Shown piece after piece: positions 60,196 to 64,000 of a DNA stretch of 64,000 nt. A program made the translations under genes and the position numbers. Within the stretch, counting starts at the first letter, position 1, and each line of letters opens with the position of its first letter. The stretch comes from Norana najaformis (taxonomy: Eukaryota; Annelida; Clitellata; Crassiclitellata; Hormogastridae), in contig OZ029923.1 of NCBI GenBank assembly GCA_964023275.1, positions 8,878,685 through 8,942,684 on the forward strand. The letters are read 5' to 3'. Under the pieces are notes generated by a model. The model did no database searches. It had not been told where the DNA came from and worked only from the letters and a program-made list of their open reading frames with translations.

Positions 60196-60887
60196 GCAAT
60201 CAGAAAAAGATCCTTTGTCGTTCGATCACTATATAAATACAGAAAATTGCAACCTTTTCAGTAGATCAATGTATCAATTCTGCTAGATTTCCCCAAAAGT
60301 TGTGGATCTGTATTCTGAACTAATTAACCATAATTAGTTTATTAAGTTGTCATTCAGACCCTAGTTTACATTGTTCATGTCATTTATTATAATGCTGTGT
60401 GCACTGTCGTAAAGTGTGGGCGTTTGACTCATGCTAATAAAAGAATACTTACTTACTTAGTTGACCTCTATGAATATTGATAAGTCTGGGGCACGAGGAC
60501 CTCGCAAACAACCAGTAGGAATGACTGAACGGTTGGAAGACGATGTCAACAACAAAACCACAGTAAAGATTGCAAAGTACGAAGACATTAACGAAATGTT
60601 ATCGCTGGTCTAGGGAGACATTCAACCGGAGCCTCTGTCCACTCAGCGCAATAAACCAAGGCGACCGTATAAGCTGCGATACACCACACAGACCAGGAAC
60701 ATGTGGCGTGAATCCATTATGTGCGGACCACCAGTTACGAGACCCAGTTCACTCCCTCCGGCCTAAGTATACACGCATGGTGCTAGGGGTTCAAATGGTT
60801 CAAATAGTTCAAAAACACGGTTCAAACGTAGGCCTATTCATACATGCATGCTACATGCATACGAGACACAGGATCTTTCTAATGTAT
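60196..60887. other. Unassigned sequence with a possible short exon
   Basis: 60521-60607 on the plus strand starts ATG and reads MTERLEDDVNNKTTVKIAKY then EDINEMLSL. VKIAKYEDINEMLSL resembles the first strand and helix of GNAT acetyltransferases, but no continuation is visible. The following 150 bp have no recognised match. Confidence 0.25.
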
Positions 60888-61050
60888 ACTTACATTATAT
60901 GTACATACGTACAGACTTACTTGCATACAGACGTAATACTTACTTGCATACATACGTACATAATACATGTATACATACATTTTGCCTACATTGCATATAT
61001 ACACATACTTAATTGCGTACGTGTATATATACATACATGCAGCGAGTTGT
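60888..61050. repeat. (TACA)n-rich simple repeat
   Basis: Interrupted TACATACGTACA/TATACATACATA repeats. Confidence 0.85.
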
Positions 61051-62344
61051 CCTCTTTAATTCGCATTTGCTTTGTAATTCTGTACATACTTACTTGACTA
61101 GTTTTATATCTAGCTAACCAGTTATCATAAATGGTTAGAAATTAGTTAAGAATGATTAGTTTTAGTTTTAGCTTAAGCCGGCCAGCAGTAATATAAGTAA
61201 ATAGTTAAATGGAGAAGGCCAGTTTAGCTAATGTATGAATATTAAGTGGGTTTTACTGGGGATTTGCTGGGTCTTGACTAAGCACGCCAAGGAGATCCGT
61301 TGTTCGACATGGACTGTTTAACCATGACAAGGCGAATTTGAACGGCAGTCATAACTCACCAAACGATCGGTCTAACCGTTGAAACTGCAAGGCCGAGTAT
61401 GATAGTAAAGAATTTGAATATTCCGACATCATCAGCAGACGATCTTCTGCAAAGGATGTAATCGTGAAAACGGTTGAAATTCGGCAGTAGCAGAAGGTAT
61501 GCAGACGCGATGGTCGTTGTGGACGCCTCGTAATTCTCGATTTGTGGAGTTTATTCGGACGATTTGATGATACCAAGTCGCCGTTTAAGACTTGTTAAAC
61601 CTAAGTCTTAGCTGCAAAGAGCAGTCTTTAAAGACTTACAGTTCGAAGAGTATCGAACTTGAAGCTAAATCTGACGATGTCGATTCGTAGCGAGCGTTAG
61701 CTAATCGAAGGAACTTAGAGCGTCGTATTCGAACGTATCTTTGTTCGTGAAACTTTGGACTAGCTCACCATCGAGTTAGGTCGTCGTATGAAGGAACTTT
61801 CGTTCAACAAATCATCGAAAGAATAGTGACTGCTTGTCTATCAAGTAATAATCCTGCGAGTTATAGAGGAGTCGCCATATTGACTCTATACGTTGAAAGA
61901 CTCTGTGGAAAATCACACTGCAACGCGAAAGATGAAAATGGATCCATACTTCTGCTGAAGGACTGGGGAGAATCAGTCATGAGAAGCTCATCTTGGGAGA
62001 AGTTAAATTATATATATTACCTTTAGCATAAATAATTGCTGGCCTTCTAAGTAAGGTAATTAGATTCTTTCATCGCATAAGTGTAAATTGGACTATTGGA
62101 TATAATACATTGTTTTGTCTTTAATAAAAAAATTAAAATAGACATTTAACGAGCCATAATCTATTTATAAACTAATGATAACTGTCAATACTTGAGTAAG
62201 GTGAACAACAGCATATGATCAATGTCTGTATCACGTAGCGGACTCAAGTAATTATATAGTGAACCCTAGACATCAAACTTAAATAAGTGATCAATTAATG
62301 CAGATGGAGATTTGAGTTATAATATGAAGTAACCGCTACAATAC
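61051..62344. other. Unassigned sequence
   Basis: About 61130-61230 is TTAG-rich. 61340-61830 has more CG dinucleotides and short self-complementary words (AAGACTTGTTAAACCTAAGTCTTA; GTTCGAAGAGTATCGAAC). No coding region recognised. Confidence 0.5.
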
Positions 62345-62450
62345 ACACAAACTACATACACTAATACATACATACTTACGTACATAGGTATACATACTTC
62401 AGTACGTACATGCATATATACATACGAATACATGCATACTTACATTATTA
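62345..62450. repeat. (TACA)n-rich simple repeat
   Basis: ACATACATACTTACGTACATAGG-type repeats next to the inverted SINE. Confidence 0.85.
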
Positions 62451-62461
62451 TTTCTGTATTA

Positions 62462-62645
62462 ATTATTTCTGCATTTAATAAACGCCACTATCTAATAACT
62501 AAGCATCAATCGATGGCGCTGAGCAGTTGTAAGGGAATGATTTGCTCAAGGTCCCTACAAAGTAACCGTATTAGGGGAGGCTCGAACCCATACTCTCCGC
62601 GTCACAAGCTGAGTGCTCTAACCAATCCGCTACCTTTCCTTGCGT
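62462..62645 (-). repeat. CORE-type SINE, copy 7
   Basis: Minus strand: AGGTAGCGGATTGGTTAGAGCACTCAGC (box A), ATGGGTTCGAGCCTCCC (box B), then GGGACCTTGAGCAAATC and the tail ATAGTGGCGTTTATTAAATG. The tail matches copy 4, so both ends of the element are defined. Confidence 0.88.
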
Positions 62646-62849
62646 GTACTTATGTATATAGAAGTAATCCCGTGTTTTGGCACCATGTCCGCTGGCCGCC
62701 ATAAAACTAAGTAATGGACGACCTTCGATTATCGATGGCGACTGAAATTGCTCGACTATCAAGTCCTCGTGTCCCTCGGTGCAGTTCTGATGACTCCATT
62801 CTTTGGTCGCACACCGTTTCCTCCGACTTCGATTAGCCAACATCAGTAC

Positions 62850-62912
62850 CCTTCCTGCACAGCCCAGCAGCAGCAGCAGCAGAGGCGGCGGCCACAGTGG
62901 CGCCGGCAGCAT
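62850..62912 (-). CDS. Possible first exon with signal peptide, minus strand
   Basis: ATG at 62912 opens MLPAPLWPPPLLLLLLGCAG-R, a short N-region, a Leu-rich hydrophobic core encoded by CTG repeats, and an A/G cleavage-like end. A possible donor AGG|GTACTG follows in phase 0. It lies upstream of the membrane protein exons on the same strand and would supply the signal peptide that a type I protein needs; the link across 6 kb is inference. CTG-repeat chance is the main alternative. Confidence 0.3.
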
Positions 62913-63315
62913 CCCAAACCTCTACATCTCCTTCCGTTACAGATGCCTACAGGATCGAGTTAACCATTCGGGGGTCCCTGCGTTAATACGCGTGGGATGT
63001 TGGAATTCCGTTGACATGCTAATTATAGTCAAAGTGTAATATGTTGTGTCAATTTCATAGTTTTATTTTCAGTTTTATTTATGTACGGATTGTACATAGC
63101 TTGTTTAGTTTGCTTATATAATGATAATTGTTTTGTTTACATTTTGATTGCCATCTTACGTCACTGATGTTAATAGGTGACCCTAATTAAGCGGGACCCT
63201 GGCCTCTTCTGGGTTTGCCTTTTGTATCCTGGCAAACTGAACGTTTTATGTGTAACCTGATATGTTGAATTTGGGATCAATGAAAGAGTCAATCAATCAA
63301 ATCAATCAATCAATG
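62913..63315. other. Unassigned sequence
   Basis: Includes an (AATC)n stretch (63290-63315). No gene recognised; if the 62912 start is real, its promoter would be here. Confidence 0.4.
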
Positions 63316-63319
63316 TTGT

Positions 63320-63520
63320 ATACTGTGTGGTTCAAATCAGTAGTCGAGTGTCAGCTGCTTAAGACCTATTTGTATCGTCTTGCTTTTGCTGTCTGACTGC
63401 AGTGGCCCACCCATGACTACGATTCCTCCCTCAGTGATGACATATGGCGTGTTAACAACTGCATTACGTACTAAATTACTAACTTGCTTATTTACTTACT
63501 TTCTTACTTACTTACTATAT
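63320..63520 (+). mobile_element. LINE ORF2 3' end with (CTTA)n tail
   Basis: The plus strand reads VWFKSVVECQLLKTYLYRLA then FAV and a stop, the FK-x-x-LKTYLYRxAF end block of LINE ORF2. It is followed by ACGATTCCTCCCTCAG...ATGGCGTGTTAACAACTGCATTACG and CTTACTTACTTAC, the tail seen at 2440-2520. Confidence 0.8.
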
Positions 63521-64000
63521 AACAGGTGACGTCAGTGCTATGGAAAGTGCAGATCAGAGCTTTCAGATATAGGGGCTGTGGTGCAGGTTACCTAAATTAT
63601 ACGCGTCTAAAAATAAATAAATGTGACATCTGCGTGGAATATCCTACATATTGACAGAAAAACGTTCGACTACTGGAAAAGTATGCAAAACAGCTGATTG
63701 CACGGTTGAATTTTTTAATTCTAAAAGATGGAGCTAATTTTTATTTAAAATGAAAACTAAGGAATTGTTCTCATGAACAAATAAATAGATTCATAACGAA
63801 CAGGGCCTACTGTGCCGGTTTTTTAACTGCAGAAAAATTCTTACTACAGTCTTAGCACTTATAACTACAGTCGAGGGCCTGACATGGGCGGGGCCTCATG
63901 CAATTGCATAGTTTTACATACTGGTTAATCCGGCTCTGGATGCATGGTTCCAGCAATTCGCAACGTCAGCAACTCACATGATGCCGGTTTGAGTCCCGGT
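63521..64000. other. Unassigned sequence at the right edge
   Basis: AT-rich. At the very end, CTCACATGATGCCGGTTTGAGTCCCGG resembles a box B, probably another tRNA-derived SINE cut by the window edge. Confidence 0.45.

Overview
This is nuclear DNA from an animal, most likely a marine invertebrate. It holds one large intron-rich gene, pure GT-AG introns apart from one GC-AG intron, many tRNA-derived SINEs and non-LTR (LINE) retrotransposon 3' ends, and long micro- and minisatellites. I cannot name the species. There is no sign of bacterial or viral sequence.

About 1-50.5 kb, plus strand: a kinesin-4 gene of the KIF21 family (one invertebrate orthologue of vertebrate KIF21A/KIF21B). The start-codon exon lies upstream of the window. 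From position 431 to the stop at 49871 I placed 37 coding exons by matching the encoded protein to KIF21 as known from the family. Every junction keeps phase: 4948 nt, giving 1648 residues plus stop and lacking about 15 N-terminal residues. The protein has the motor (exons 1-9), neck and coiled coils with an acidic stretch (exons 9-19), the regulatory antiparallel coiled coil (exons 20-24), a Ser/Pro-rich linker carrying a KANK-binding-like motif (exons 25-31) and a seven-bladed WD40 domain (exons 31-37). The main surprise is a second, in-frame, alternative last exon (46880-46952) that completes the seventh WD40 blade with a different tail. Other splicing features are a GC-AG intron at the human CFEOM1 hotspot, a 24-nt microexon with tandem donors between two copies of a duplicated intronic element, and a possible 12-nt microexon. 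Two unrelated 40-bp minisatellites lie in introns 3 and 20.

About 50.5-55.3 kb: intergenic, with a long TG/TA microsatellite, SINE and LINE remnants, a CpG-richer repeat-poor stretch (about 51.95-52.75 kb) and trinucleotide repeats.

About 55.3-62.9 kb, minus strand (convergent with KIF21): pieces of what looks like a single-pass membrane protein gene. A C-terminal exon has a clear transmembrane helix, a middle exon is tentative, an extracellular exon begins V-W-R-P, and far upstream there is a signal-peptide-like first exon. Its acceptor region has been amplified into a 70-bp minisatellite. Within this span lie (TAA)44, (AAGGT)47 and a nearly 500-bp polypurine tract. The last kilobases are mostly degraded LINE/SINE sequence and TACA/CTTA simple repeats.

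Exon numbers here count from the first coding exon visible in the window. Residue numbers count from the first complete codon (human KIF21A number is about +15 near the N terminus).
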